Numbered from the stretch's first letter, positions 53,948 through 63,035 are shown. The stretch: 64,000 bases of DNA from F1-80-MAGs062 sp046345315 (GCA_046345315.1 JBKDKA010000232.1:60923-124922); one strand, 5' to 3'. The notes: generated by a model from the letters alone, not told the origin. Translations and numbers: made by a program.

Positions 53948-54801
53948 TGAGTACACTGAACGATACCGGAACGACTGGTGCCGCTTCTGCAAATCGCCCC
54001 TCGAAGAGAAGCGTCCCGGACGGATTATGGATCCGCTGTGACTCCTGTCATGCGACATTGTTTCGCAAGCAGGTGGATCAGAATCTGAATGTCTGTCCGG
54101 AGTGTCAGTACCACTTCTATGTTCCGACAGCGACCAGAATTCGTCAGCTTCTTGATCCGGACAGTTTCGAAGAATGGTATGCAGACATGACGTCCGGCGA
54201 TCCGCTCGGATTTTCTGATCGGAAAGCCTATCGGGAACGACTGGTTGATGAGCAGCGAAAGACAGGGATGCGGGATGCCTGTACGGTTGGGCGAGGTTAC
54301 ATGCGTGGGCGACCGCTCGTCTTCGGAATGACGGATTCTGCCTTCATCATGGGCAGTATGGGGTCCGTTGTCGGTGAAAAGCTCACCAGAGCCGTCGAGA
54401 AGGCCACGGAACTCTCACTTCCGCTGGTTATCGTCAGCGGTTCCGGTGGAGGGGCTCGAATGCATGAAGGGATCATTTCCCTGATGCAGATGGGGAAAGT
54501 TTCCGCAGCGCTCGGACGATTTCGCAAAGCTCGAGGGCTGTTCATCTCGGTGCTGACGAATCCGACGATGGGTGGTGTGGCCGCGAGTTTCGCCTCGCTG
54601 GGTGACGTGACAATTGCTGAACCCAAAGCTCTGATTGGTTTTGCGGGGCCTCGCGTGGTCCAGGAAACCTGCAAAATCACACTCCCGGAAGGGTTTCAGA
54701 CGAGCGAATTCATGCTCAAACATGGATTTGTCGACCGAATTGTTCCTCGATCGGAACTGCGTTCGGAACTGGCGAGAATCATTGACTATTGCGGAAGCTG
54801 A
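53947..54801 (+). CDS. accD: Acetyl-CoA carboxylase carboxyltransferase subunit beta
   Basis: Transfers carboxyl from biotin to acetyl-CoA, the first step of fatty-acid synthesis; works as a complex with AccA. 284 residues from the ATG at 53947, overlapping the previous stop as TGATG. The N-terminal zinc ribbon is WIRCDSCHATLFRKQ..NVCPECQYHFYVP. The crotonase-like core has FIMGSMGSVVGEKL, IVSGSGGGARMHEGI, VLTNPTMGGVAASFASLGD and FAGPRVVQETCKITLPEGFQ. Length and motifs are normal. accA is not in the window. Confidence 0.96.
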   Translation: MSTLNDTGTTGAASANRPSKRSVPDGLWIRCDSCHATLFRKQVDQNLNVCPECQYHFYVPTATRIRQLLDPDSFEEWYADMTSGDPLGFSDRKAYRERLVDEQRKTGMRDACTVGRGYMRGRPLVFGMTDSAFIMGSMGSVVGEKLTRAVEKATELSLPLVIVSGSGGGARMHEGIISLMQMGKVSAALGRFRKARGLFISVLTNPTMGGVAASFASLGDVTIAEPKALIGFAGPRVVQETCKITLPEGFQTSEFMLKHGFVDRIVPRSELRSELARIIDYCGS

Positions 54802-54873
54802 CAGTACGGTGACAGGCGGAAGATTCTCCCGAGCTGCAGTTTGTGATCCGCCGACATCTGTCTGACTTCCGAA

Positions 54874-55821
54874 ATGGTGAATTCTATGTTTCGCAGTCTT
54901 TTTGGCCGTAAATCCGGTCATGCGACAACAGACATCAATCGCCGTTTCAACCTGATCGGGCGAATCGGCCAGGGCAGCATGTCCAAAGTCTGGAAGGCTA
55001 CCGACCTGCAGACAGGTCGCATGGTGGCTCTGAAGGTGCTCGACAAAGAGCGAACCGAACGCTACGAAGCGCGTTTTCAGGGGCTCAGGAAGCCCTCAGA
55101 AGGCGAAGTCGCCATCACGCTGCACCACCCGAACATCGTCCGCACGACGGAATTCGGCTGGACCAAAGAAGACGAAATGTTCCTCGTGATGGACTACGTC
55201 AATGGAGTGGGCCTGAGCCTGCTGATCGACCTGCAGAACGAGGAGCTCAAACGGTATCGTCTTCGCTACATGATCCAGATCGGGGAGGCACTGCACTACC
55301 TGCACCAGCAGAACTGGATCCATCGCGACCTGTGTCCGCGAAACGTCATGGTGACAGACGATAAGAGTATCAAGCTCATCGACTTCGGTCTCGTTGTCCC
55401 TAACACGCCTGACTTTCGTAAACCAGGAAACAGAACCGGGACGGCCAGTTACATGGCTCCGGAACTCATCAAACGACAGACGACAGATCACCGACTGGAC
55501 CTTTTTTCGTATGCTGTGACCTGCTTCGAAATGTATGCAAAGCGGTGTCCCTGGGATGCCGCTCTGACGATCGACGCCGTCCTTCAGCACATCAACAAAC
55601 CGCCTCTGGAACTGACTTCGCTTGTCCCGAATGTTGATCGGCAGGTTGCTGCGACCATCATGAAGGGGCTGACAGCTGACCCATCGATGAGATGGCAGAC
55701 GGCAGCGGAAATGGTTGCCGAGTTTCGTGAAGCAGAAGTCCGCATGGTCAAAGCTGCTCGTGCCGCTGCCGCAAAGAAGGCTGACGCCAATGCCTCCGGC
55801 AGGCAGGCATCATCCGGTTGA
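54874..55821 (+). CDS. Hanks-type serine/threonine protein kinase
   Basis: 315 residues, no membrane helix. Glycine loop GRIGQGSMSKVW at 29-40, ATP Lys54 in VALKVLD, the catalytic loop H150-R-D-L-C-P-R-N157 and D170-F-G, then GTASYMAPELIKRQ (activation segment with APE), HRLDLFSYAVTCFEMYAKRCP and RWQTAAEMVAEF. In the catalytic loop Cys154 replaces the Lys usual in Ser/Thr kinases. The C-terminal 40 residues are Ala/Lys-rich. An ATG at 54886 is an alternative start. It follows accD by 72 bases. Confidence 0.92.
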   Translation: MVNSMFRSLFGRKSGHATTDINRRFNLIGRIGQGSMSKVWKATDLQTGRMVALKVLDKERTERYEARFQGLRKPSEGEVAITLHHPNIVRTTEFGWTKEDEMFLVMDYVNGVGLSLLIDLQNEELKRYRLRYMIQIGEALHYLHQQNWIHRDLCPRNVMVTDDKSIKLIDFGLVVPNTPDFRKPGNRTGTASYMAPELIKRQTTDHRLDLFSYAVTCFEMYAKRCPWDAALTIDAVLQHINKPPLELTSLVPNVDRQVAATIMKGLTADPSMRWQTAAEMVAEFREAEVRMVKAARAAAAKKADANASGRQASSG

Positions 55822-55870
55822 ACACCGTTTCCATTCGTTCCGTCGTATCGCCGGTTTCGGAGAAATGCTC

Positions 55871-56260
55871 ATGGCAGAGATTCAGAGTATGGATCAGCTT
55901 TGCTCGGTGCGTTGCGTTCCCTGTGAAGGGGGAGTCCCGAAAATGACCGCCGACGCAGCTCGCAGCCAGCTCGATACACTCACAGGCTGGGAGCTCCTCG
56001 AAGGACCGGATCGAATCCGAAAGGCATGGACAGTCAAAAATTTCGCAGCGGCGATGGACTTTTTCAGATCAGTCGCTGACCTTTCAGATTCGGAGGGACA
56101 CCATCCCGATCTGCACCTGACTGCATATCGAAATGTTGCCATCGAAATCTGGACGCATGCAATCGGCGGGCTTTCACTCAATGACTTTATTCTCGCCGCA
56201 AAGATTGACCGAATTCCTGTTCAGCGAAAATCCGAATCCACCAATTCTTCGAGAACCTAA
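55871..56260 (+). CDS. phhB: 4a-hydroxytetrahydrobiopterin dehydratase family
   Basis: 129 residues from the ATG at 55871 (GGAG eight to nine bases upstream). PCD/DCoH fold: LTGWELLEGPDRIRKAWTV, then the active site GHHPDLHLTAYRNVAIEIWTHAIGGLSLNDFILAAKID, where the HHP pair and the later His are the expected residues. It dehydrates the pterin carbinolamine made by aromatic amino acid hydroxylases; no phenylalanine hydroxylase gene lies nearby. An N-terminal extension with three Cys (SVRCVPCEGG) precedes the core, as in many bacterial homologues. Confidence 0.93.
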   Translation: MAEIQSMDQLCSVRCVPCEGGVPKMTADAARSQLDTLTGWELLEGPDRIRKAWTVKNFAAAMDFFRSVADLSDSEGHHPDLHLTAYRNVAIEIWTHAIGGLSLNDFILAAKIDRIPVQRKSESTNSSRT

Positions 56261-56314
56261 TCGCAGAACATCGTGAATCCCGAATCCCATTGAATTGAAG
56301 GTTGGAACCCTGAC

Positions 56315-57586
56315 GTGACGTTGCCTCGATTTCCGCGGATGTGCGAGATCATCCAGAGCTTTGACAATCCGAAAGTGGATGATATTCCCGCTGCAGTCCG
56401 GGAACAGATGAAGTCACTTCAGCTTCAGCAGAAGATTCGTCCCGGTCAGACCGTGGCCATCACGGCCGGAAGCCGCGGCGTAGCGAACATCGCATTGATT
56501 CTGAAGGAGATTGCGGCTCATTTTCTTTCACTGGGGGCACGTCCGTTCATTGTTCCGGCCATGGGAAGCCACGGTGGCGGAACCGTCGAAGGTCAGCTGA
56601 AACTGCTCGCAGATTACGGCGTCACCGAAGAAGCTCTTGGTGTTCCGTTTCGGGCAACGATGGAGACGGTCATCGTCGGAGAGACGAATCGGGGGATGCC
56701 TGTTCATTTCGATCGATATGCTGCAGAAGCTGATCATGTCTTTATCTGCAACCGAGTGAAGCCTCATACTCGGTTCGTCGGCCCCGTAGAATCCGGGCTC
56801 CACAAGATGATGCTGATCGGTCTCGGCAAACATGAAGGCGCAAAGATCTATCATCGAGCGATTCTGGAGAATACGTTTCCGGAGATTATCGCTGCGGTGG
56901 CGGAACGTGTTTTGAATGTCTGTCGTGTCTGCGGCGGTCTGGCGATCATCGAGAATGCCAGCGACGAAACGGCGCTCATAGAGGCCGTCGCTCCCGCAGA
57001 TTTTGCTCGTCGTGAAGCCGAGCTGCTGGCGATCGCGAATCAGTGGCTGCCGCGGCTTCCGTTTCCTGATGTCGATCTGCTGATTGTTGATCGAATCGGC
57101 AAGAATATCAGCGGCGTCGGAATGGATGCGAACGTCGTCGGACGAAAGTTCAACGACCATGCCGCGACCCCCAATGATCTCGCTCGCTGTCGTCGCATCA
57201 TGGTCCGGTCGCTGACACCGGAATCACACGGTAACGCCACCGGAATCGGGCTGGCCGAGTTTACAACTCAGCGATGTGTCGATTCCGTTGATCGCGAAAT
57301 CACACGAATCAACTGTGTGACCGGTCTTCATCCTGAAGCTGCGATGATTCCGATTACACTTCCCAACGACGCACAGGCGGTTGAGTGTGCTCTGCAGACA
57401 ATCGGCCTGGTGGAACCTGAGAACGCTCGAGTGATTCAGATTTCTGACACCCTTCATCTTCAGCGCGTGCGGGTGTCCGAAGCCTATTTCGACCTGGTTC
57501 GAGAGAATCCTCGACTTCAGTTTGACGGTGAGTCGTTCGCGTTCCCGGTTGATCGTGATGGATGGATGTCAGATGTCCCGGTCTGA
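56315..57586 (+). CDS. LarA/DUF2088-like protein (nickel-dependent racemase fold)
   Basis: 423 residues from the GTG at 56315; an ATG at 56339 is an alternative. Motifs: GQTVAITAGSRGVANI, FIVPAMGSHGGGTVEGQ, VFICNRVKPHTRFVGPVESGLHKMMLIGLGKHEGA and FNDHAATPNDLARCR. The GSHGGGT and KPHTRF..SGLHKM segments match the LarA/DUF2088 domain, whose founding member binds a Ni-pincer cofactor. No LarB, LarC or LarE genes are adjacent, so the cofactor source and substrate are open. Confidence 0.86.
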   Translation: MTLPRFPRMCEIIQSFDNPKVDDIPAAVREQMKSLQLQQKIRPGQTVAITAGSRGVANIALILKEIAAHFLSLGARPFIVPAMGSHGGGTVEGQLKLLADYGVTEEALGVPFRATMETVIVGETNRGMPVHFDRYAAEADHVFICNRVKPHTRFVGPVESGLHKMMLIGLGKHEGAKIYHRAILENTFPEIIAAVAERVLNVCRVCGGLAIIENASDETALIEAVAPADFARREAELLAIANQWLPRLPFPDVDLLIVDRIGKNISGVGMDANVVGRKFNDHAATPNDLARCRRIMVRSLTPESHGNATGIGLAEFTTQRCVDSVDREITRINCVTGLHPEAAMIPITLPNDAQAVECALQTIGLVEPENARVIQISDTLHLQRVRVSEAYFDLVRENPRLQFDGESFAFPVDRDGWMSDVPV

Positions 57587-57655
57587 ATCCAGGGTGCCGG
57601 AGTCAGCCTCGGTTTGACGAAACCCTTGATTCTGATTTCGCAGTTAGTTTCATGA

Positions 57656-58426
57656 TCACCAGGGCGATTCCCAGCTCCCGTTTCGCCAGTCATCGGTGGG
57701 CTGCAGCATGCGTCGAGCGTCGTCGCCACTGAGAAAATGCGGACGCTGATCTTTACCGTCGTTCGGGAGGCTTTTCGTGCTGCCCGTCGATGCTGAATCG
57801 TTGCGTCGAGCCACTTCTGAAGACGCTCCAGACGCCGAGGCAAGTGATTCTTTCTGCGGAGAAGCAGAAGGATCCTCTTTCATCACAGTTTCGGAAGAAT
57901 CAATCCGAGTGATCCGGCTGGTATCGGAAACGAACTCCTCCCTGTGGTTCGTCCGCACTGGAAGGTCGGATGCCGGATTGTCCGCACAGCCTGACGACAT
58001 TGGCAGATCTGACCTGGCCGCCGAAGTTCGACGTGATGGCGATGCCTTGAGCATCTCTGCGAGAACGTCCTGTCGGCGCAATAGACCGCAGACTTTCTGA
58101 TCCTGATTCACGACCGGAACAGCACTGTGGCTGGACAGGCGAAACAGAGGGAGAACACTCTGAATGTCGGAGTTCTCACGAACAGAGTCAACGTTCCGGT
58201 GAGTCCATCCCGCTATGGCAGCATCCTCGGGCGGCCCGGACAGGAGAGCCCGAACAATGCAGCTTTCCGTGATGACACCGAGCAGCAATCCATGGTCATC
58301 CGTAACGACCATGATGTCGCACTCGCTGACGATGAACTGAGCCGCAGCATTTCGAATGGTCATGTCGCCGCGGACAACCATTCCGGACTGATAACGTGTC
58401 AGTTCCCATACCTGCCGATGGTTCAT
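57656..58426 (-). CDS. CBS-domain protein
   Basis: 256 residues from the ATG at 58426. Two CBS motifs occupy the first half: GDMTIRNAAAQFIVSECDIMVVTDDHGLLLGVITES and NSDIQSVLPLFRLSSHSAVPVVNQDQKVCGLLRRQD. CBS pairs bind adenosyl nucleotides and regulate partners. The C-terminal half is Ser/Asp/Arg-rich and probably disordered, with TDDWRNGSWESPW at the end. Convergent with the LarA-like gene, 69 bases away. Confidence 0.85.
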   Translation of the reverse strand: MNHRQVWELTRYQSGMVVRGDMTIRNAAAQFIVSECDIMVVTDDHGLLLGVITESCIVRALLSGPPEDAAIAGWTHRNVDSVRENSDIQSVLPLFRLSSHSAVPVVNQDQKVCGLLRRQDVLAEMLKASPSRRTSAARSDLPMSSGCADNPASDLPVRTNHREEFVSDTSRITRIDSSETVMKEDPSASPQKESLASASGASSEVARRNDSASTGSTKSLPNDGKDQRPHFLSGDDARRMLQPTDDWRNGSWESPW

Positions 58427-58741
58427 ACCAGGACTCCCGTGTCGTGGAAAGATCCGAACTCCCGAAGACACTGAAATCTAGAACCTGAACGATGAGTGAG
58501 AGTCTGCCTTTTGTGAGGAGAGAGCAGATCAGGAGACTTTGTTGCCATCCGGCAACAACTCTTCCAGTCGTATCAGAACTGTCGAGTCTGACGATTCTGC
58601 CGGCACTCGCAGAGCTGTTCCTTTCGGCAGAAGTGCTGTGAGGAGAGCGAGAGTTCAATCACAGCGGACTCAGGCGGCTGAAAATCTCGGAAAGACGATC
58701 CGCAGCCGGACACCCTTGCAGCCAAAAAAAGCTGCAGCCGG

Positions 58742-58765
58742 AAGATCATCCGGCCGGATGATCTT
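58742..58765. terminator. Palindrome at the end of the rhomboid-like gene
   Basis: A perfect 24-bp palindrome, AAGATCATCCGG followed by CCGGATGATCTT. It overlaps the stop codon of the minus-strand gene. A second small hairpin, GCAGC/GCTGC around CAAAAAAA (58718-58735), lies just downstream and supplies the T-run on the minus strand. Likely a terminator. Confidence 0.55.
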
Positions 58766-59603
58766 ATATGGTGGAGTCAGCGGAAGGATTCACCACCACA
58801 TGTTCGTGACTTCGCAGATGGTCAGAACAGTAACATTCGTTTCCCGCACATCGGCTGCAGTATCGAAAGTCCATCTGCGGATGAGTTTTGTCTGTGATTC
58901 CGCAGACAGTGCATCGATGAAAATACTCCGCTGGCTTCTCGGTGAATTTTCGCACCTCGCGAACCATCTGTCGCCGGCCGTAGCGAGCCTTGCTGTAAAC
59001 GTCTCGACCAAAGAAGACGAAAAAGTTCGCGACGGATGCACCGACAGACAAACGTGTATTCCAGTCGCCGAAAATAAAGCTGTAGCCGAATCCGATCCAG
59101 GTCAGAAGTGCCAGCCATTTGATTTTTACCGGCAGCACGAAAAAAATCTGAATGATGAAATCCGGATTCAGCCATGCGAACGCCAGAAACACGGTTCCCT
59201 GAAGAAACCAGTTTCCCATCGATCCTGTGGGCAGCAGAAGTGCAGCTCCCACTGTTGCAAGATAGCCGATCAGGAGGAAGACGTTGTAACGAAATGCTCC
59301 CCAGTAAGTTTCCAGTGCCGTTCCCATCAGATACAGCATGTACCAGAAGAAAAATGCCCAGATCAGAGCCGTTCCGGGAGGCATCAGGAGAAAAGTCACC
59401 AGCCGGCTCCATTCACCTTCCCTGAGTCGGGCGGAATCGAGCACAAACCGTTCGAGAATTTCCGGGTCGCGCATGCCGGCGAAATAGACAAATACCTGAC
59501 CAATGATGAGCACCAGCGTCAGGTTCGGAATGGCAAACTGCCCGAATTTTCTTTCCAGTCTGTTGAACACGCTGATGTCCTGCAATTTCCGGGCTGAGAT
59601 CAC
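58764..59603 (-). CDS. Rhomboid-like membrane protein with C-terminal zinc ribbon
   Basis: About 279 residues. Six membrane segments with rhomboid landmarks (WSRLVTFLLMPPGTALIWAF, YMLYLMGTALETYWGAFRYNVF) but no GxSG nucleophile loop and no catalytic His in the later helix, so it should not be a protease. The cytoplasmic tail has paired CXXC (HRCTVCGITDKTH, RYCSRCAGNECYCSDH). The GTG at 59603 has GGAAG ten bases upstream; a TTG at 59612 is possible. Confidence 0.78.
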   Translation of the reverse strand: MISARKLQDISVFNRLERKFGQFAIPNLTLVLIIGQVFVYFAGMRDPEILERFVLDSARLREGEWSRLVTFLLMPPGTALIWAFFFWYMLYLMGTALETYWGAFRYNVFLLIGYLATVGAALLLPTGSMGNWFLQGTVFLAFAWLNPDFIIQIFFVLPVKIKWLALLTWIGFGYSFIFGDWNTRLSVGASVANFFVFFGRDVYSKARYGRRQMVREVRKFTEKPAEYFHRCTVCGITDKTHPQMDFRYCSRCAGNECYCSDHLRSHEHVVVNPSADSTI

Positions 59604-59801
59604 AAACGACAAACTTCCATCACTGCAGGTTATCAGGGAATTCGAAAGATAACCATTCTCCGGAAACGTCTCGCGGCAGGAACGCTGTCCTGAGTCTCTC
59701 TGCTCAACAGCATCGTCAAAGACAATGCGTCGTGAGATCGGAAACGGAGTGGACGCGCAAAATCGATGTCGAACGAAGCAGCGTCTGACGTGAATGATCT
59801 G

Positions 59802-60644
59802 TTATGGAATGGTATTTGTGATATTGACCAGAAGGCGCGACGAAGTCTCTGTCATCGTTCTGGCAGAACCATTCGAGAACTCAGGATGTGAATGCTGTCG
59901 CCAGGACTTCAGTGCGGGCATTGCCGAAGATTGAGGAGCAGTCGGACAGCGATCGCGGCTGCTTCTCTCCGGAATCCGAATCGCACATACTCGGTTCCGT
60001 GAGTTGACAGAAACTCTGCCACGAACTGCCATATAACAGTGACTTCGCTGAGTCATTCGACAGAAACGTGGCCGAACATCCGGCGACAGCGAATGTTCAG
60101 CGGTTTCCATCATTGAGACGAACAGCAAAGACTGCAGGGGTGTTCGCGTCCGTGATGCAAAAACCTGAGTCTGAAACAGATCGTGTGGTCCCTCCTGTTC
60201 ACTGCAAATGCCAGTACAGGAAGACACCGGTGCAGCGACAAAACCCTGCTCAACGATCTGCGACCCGATGGGAATTTTCGCAGGCTGGGGCCGCGGCGAA
60301 ACTGTCGAACGGGAGGCCGCCTTCCGAATCGTTCGGCGTTTTCGAGCTCCTCGAAATCGCACAAGCCGCAGGAATCCGGCAAACAATTCGGCGATGTTTT
60401 CTCGAAGAGACAGATTGAACTGTCGCGAATTGAAGTACCAGACCAGTCCCGGAACGTGGCGAAGAAGTCCTGCTGGTCTTCGAAACATATCGAAGCAATG
60501 GGGACAGAAATGAGTTCTGGTCAGTGCCAGTGCGCGAAAACACTCAGCGACGCTCAGCGGAACCGGGCGAAGAAACTCCTGACAGAAGCAACATTTATAG
60601 GGAGAAGCTCGCTGCTGACTCTTCCCCGTTAATGAATCGTCCAT
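59802..60644 (-). CDS. Zinc-ribbon protein; C-terminal part doubtful
   Basis: About 280 residues in one open frame from the ATG at 60644. The first 80 residues look genuine: KCCFCQEFLRPVPLSVAECF and RTHFCPHCFDMFRRPAGLLR, a CXXC...CXXC ribbon found in short planctomycete proteins. From about residue 95 the composition turns Arg/Ser-rich without secondary-structure pattern, so the true protein may end earlier after a frameshift, or the tail may simply be poorly conserved. Family not named. Confidence 0.5.
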   Translation of the reverse strand: MDDSLTGKSQQRASPYKCCFCQEFLRPVPLSVAECFRALALTRTHFCPHCFDMFRRPAGLLRHVPGLVWYFNSRQFNLSLRENIAELFAGFLRLVRFRGARKRRTIRKAASRSTVSPRPQPAKIPIGSQIVEQGFVAAPVSSCTGICSEQEGPHDLFQTQVFASRTRTPLQSLLFVSMMETAEHSLSPDVRPRFCRMTQRSHCYMAVRGRVSVNSRNRVCAIRIPERSSRDRCPTAPQSSAMPALKSWRQHSHPEFSNGSARTMTETSSRLLVNITNTIP

Positions 60645-60695
60645 ATTCTGGAGGATACAGGGGAACAATCCCGTGATTCAAGTTTTAATTCGGCA

Positions 60696-60728
60696 CAAAA
60701 AAAGCCGTTCGACACATGGTCGAACGGC
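60696..60728 (-). terminator. Rho-independent terminator downstream of glnII
   Basis: On the minus strand GCCGTTCGAC pairs with GTCGAACGGC around a 5-base loop (plus-strand 60704-60713 and 60719-60728), followed by seven T. It lies 166 bases after the glnII stop and ends that transcript or a small RNA. Confidence 0.88.
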
Positions 60729-60893
60729 CCGGGAGGATTGACTGCCGAATTGCTTCGGCAGCCAGCAGTGACTCCCCTTTCCAGCCTTACCCGTATTGAA
60801 ACAGCCAGGCTGTAACGTCGGGGCATGACTGGTCTCGTCGTGCATTTCCGCTGAATGACGTCCGTGCGGAAATGCGGTATCTGTCGACCGTTT
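60729..60893 (-). ncRNA. Hairpin-rich 3' region of glnII, possible small RNA
   Basis: Between the glnII stop and its terminator lie three more stems: GCATTTCCGC/GCGGAAATGC with a 12-base loop (60842-60873), ACAGCC/GGCTGT (60803-60815), and CTGCCGAA/TTCGGCAG with a 4-base loop (60741-60760). With the terminator this makes a compact structured tail of about 195 bases. No known RNA family was matched by eye. It could be a 3'-UTR-derived RNA or only UTR structure. Confidence 0.35.
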
Positions 60894-61907
60894 TCAGAGC
60901 TTCAGGCCCTTGACTGTTCGAACAATTTCTGAGGCAACCTTGTAAGGATCCGCATTGGAGGCCGGCCGTCTATCTTCCAGCCAGCCTTTCCAGCCATTCT
61001 GAACTGTCGCCACAGGAATTCTGATCGATGCACCTCGGTCGGAAACACCAAACGAGAACTTATCGATGCTCTGCGTTTCGTGTTTTCCGGTCAGGCGCAT
61101 GTGGTTGTCAGCACCATAAACCGCGATGTGTTCCCGGATACGGGGAGCAAACGCGTTGCAGACCTTCTCATAGACGTCCTTGCTTCCGCATGTACGGAGA
61201 ACGTTATTTGAGAAGTTTGCATGCATCCCTGATCCGTTCCAATCGGTATCGCCGAGCGGTTTGCAGTGCCAGTTGATCCAGATTCCGTACTTCTCGCCGG
61301 TTCGCTCAAGGAGATAGCGAGCCACCCACACTTCGTCACCGGCTCGCTTTGCACTCTTTGCGAAGACCTGAAATTCCCACTGTCCGGTGGCCACTTCGGC
61401 ATTGATGCCTTCGACATTCAGACCGGCAGCCAGACACAGATCGAGATGCTCCTCAATCAGCTCACGACCGAAGGCATGGTTGGCACCAACGGAACAGTAG
61501 TACGGCCCCTGTGGCGAAGGATACCCGCCTGGAGGAAAGCCGAGTGGTCGGTTCGTTTCCTTGTCCCACAGAAAATATTCCTGCTCGAAGCCGAACCAGA
61601 AATCATCATCGTCATCATCAATGGTTGCGCGACCATTGGATTCATGAACAGAGCTGTCCGGATTCAGCACTTCACACATGACCAGGAACGCATTGACGCG
61701 ACCCGGATCCGGGAAAATTGCTACCGGCTTGAGCAGGCAGTCTGACGATCCGCCCGGTGCCTGATTCGTGGAGCTCCCGTCAAAACACCAGACAGGACAT
61801 TCATCGAGTGTCCCGCCAAAATCACGTACAACCTTGGTCTTGGAACGCAGACCCTGTGTGGGCTTCGAACCATCCAGCCAGATGTACTCAAGCTTCGCTT
61901 TCGCCAT
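60894..61907 (-). CDS. glnII: Glutamine synthetase, type II (GSII)
   Basis: Makes glutamine from glutamate, ammonium and ATP in the cytoplasm. 337 residues, the short GSII form known from eukaryotes and some bacteria, not the 470-residue GSI. Motifs: CFDGSSTNQAPGGSSDCLLKP, FWFGFEQEYFLWD, EGINAEVATGQWEFQV, NGSGMHANFSNN and GADNHMRLTGKHET. AGGAG lies ten bases before the ATG. GSII lacks the adenylylation site, so control would be transcriptional. A weak sigma-54-like motif (GG-N10-GC) is at 62082-62099 on the minus strand. Confidence 0.95.
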   Translation of the reverse strand: MAKAKLEYIWLDGSKPTQGLRSKTKVVRDFGGTLDECPVWCFDGSSTNQAPGGSSDCLLKPVAIFPDPGRVNAFLVMCEVLNPDSSVHESNGRATIDDDDDDFWFGFEQEYFLWDKETNRPLGFPPGGYPSPQGPYYCSVGANHAFGRELIEEHLDLCLAAGLNVEGINAEVATGQWEFQVFAKSAKRAGDEVWVARYLLERTGEKYGIWINWHCKPLGDTDWNGSGMHANFSNNVLRTCGSKDVYEKVCNAFAPRIREHIAVYGADNHMRLTGKHETQSIDKFSFGVSDRGASIRIPVATVQNGWKGWLEDRRPASNADPYKVASEIVRTVKGLKL

Positions 61908-63035
61908 TACCCTGTTTTCTCCTCCCGGAAAAACGTTTCTTGCTGCAGTTCTTCAGCGAGTCACCACTCGCCGTGCCTTGGCTTCCCACAGCGGAAGCTA
62001 TCTCCATGACCGGAAAGCCGGGGCGTGCCTGACATCGACACCTCGATCCAAAACTAAACTTTCGCCCGAACTTCCCGCCACAGGCAACCAAACATCCGCT
62101 GGAGCCTATGAATCGGGCAAATCCGCTCAATCCCTGTGCAGATTTTTACAGAAACCTCATGGTTTCCGCGTTAACGTCGGTATAACGCATTCTCTGTGCC
62201 AGACAAGTGATCACAGGCTCACATTTTTTCATCTACGAGAAAGCCCGCATTTTTGGCACCGATGACGGCGTCTGGTCATCAAGATTCTGAGCCCATTATC
62301 TGTCTCAGCATCCACCTCCCCGTTGAGTAAGCCCGACAGCAGTCCGAGCGGCCAGTCGCCGGAAGACCGAGGGTATCGCTGAATCTCCGCCAACCAGACC
62401 AGCCACAGAATCTGCGACGGTCTGGTGCCAATGCGGCTCACAGCTTTCTCTTCGTGGAGAACTCCATGGGTTTGAGAAGTCACGGAGGACGGCAGAACAG
62501 ACCAGCGGGGCCGCGCAGTTTTCGGACTGAGCCGACTCACTTCGAAGTCCGTTCATTGCGAACAGGCGCGGATGCGCTGAGGCCGAGAGTTCTGTATCCC
62601 TGCCGTCGGCACTTCGAAACGCTGCAGCGTCGGATCAACATCAAGTCCAGGCACATAGCGTCTCAAACAAAACCGGGGCAGGCACTCCTGGCGGCTACCT
62701 GTCTCAATGATTTCAGACTCTCAGCGGGAGCCCGTCCCGGTTTTGTCAGGCGTATTCAGCAGAAATGTTCTCAGAACAATCGATTCAAGGGGAACTCGGG
62801 AGGACGCTCACGTCTTCAGTGACACACCCACGGTTCATTGCATGAGACTGACACTGCGCATGCGACTCACACTTGCGGCAAAAGTCGATGAAGGCATGAC
62901 TTACCGACTGATGGTTGCTGGTTAAATCGGTTGAGCCGATTTCAAAGTTTTTCTTCAACTTCGTCAAAAAAGTGTTCAGGAGAAACTTATTGTTGGCCGA
63001 TTCTCACGAAGCCGTTGAAGCGAAAGGATTTCCGC
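61908..63035. other. Long gene-free stretch upstream of glnII
   Basis: 1.1 kb with no supported gene. It contains a second copy of the palindromic 84-bp repeat (62667-62749). The first 200 bases should hold the glnII promoter. Short frames of 80-120 codons occur on both strands but have no family-like blocks, no ribosome sites and arginine-heavy composition typical of shadows. Confidence 0.55.
62667..62749. repeat. 83-bp palindromic dispersed repeat, copy 2
   Basis: Runs from ACAAAACCGGGGCAGGCACT to CCCGTCCCGGTTTTGTCAG. Read on the minus strand, its start CTGACAAAACCGGGAC-GGCTCCCG matches copy 1 (14005-14030) at nearly every base, and its length is the same within one base. Confidence 0.7.

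Noticed and set aside
58539..59597. 352-codon plus-strand frame opposite the rhomboid-like gene
   Set aside because: It is the antisense of a gene with clear membrane helices; its own product is Ser/Arg/Gln-rich with no motif or signal.
60729..60893. Possible cobalamin riboswitch, 6S RNA or tmRNA
   Set aside because: The conserved boxes of these RNAs are absent; only generic hairpins are seen, and the element lies downstream rather than upstream of glnII.
62082..62099. Sigma-54-like motif before glnII
   Set aside because: GG-N10-GC spacing fits and TTGC is present, but the -24 box is poor, so it is mentioned only within the glnII entry.
62229..62540. 103-codon minus-strand frame with a CQKC motif at its end
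   Set aside because: Only one CXXC, no ribosome site and no second half of a zinc site; likely chance.
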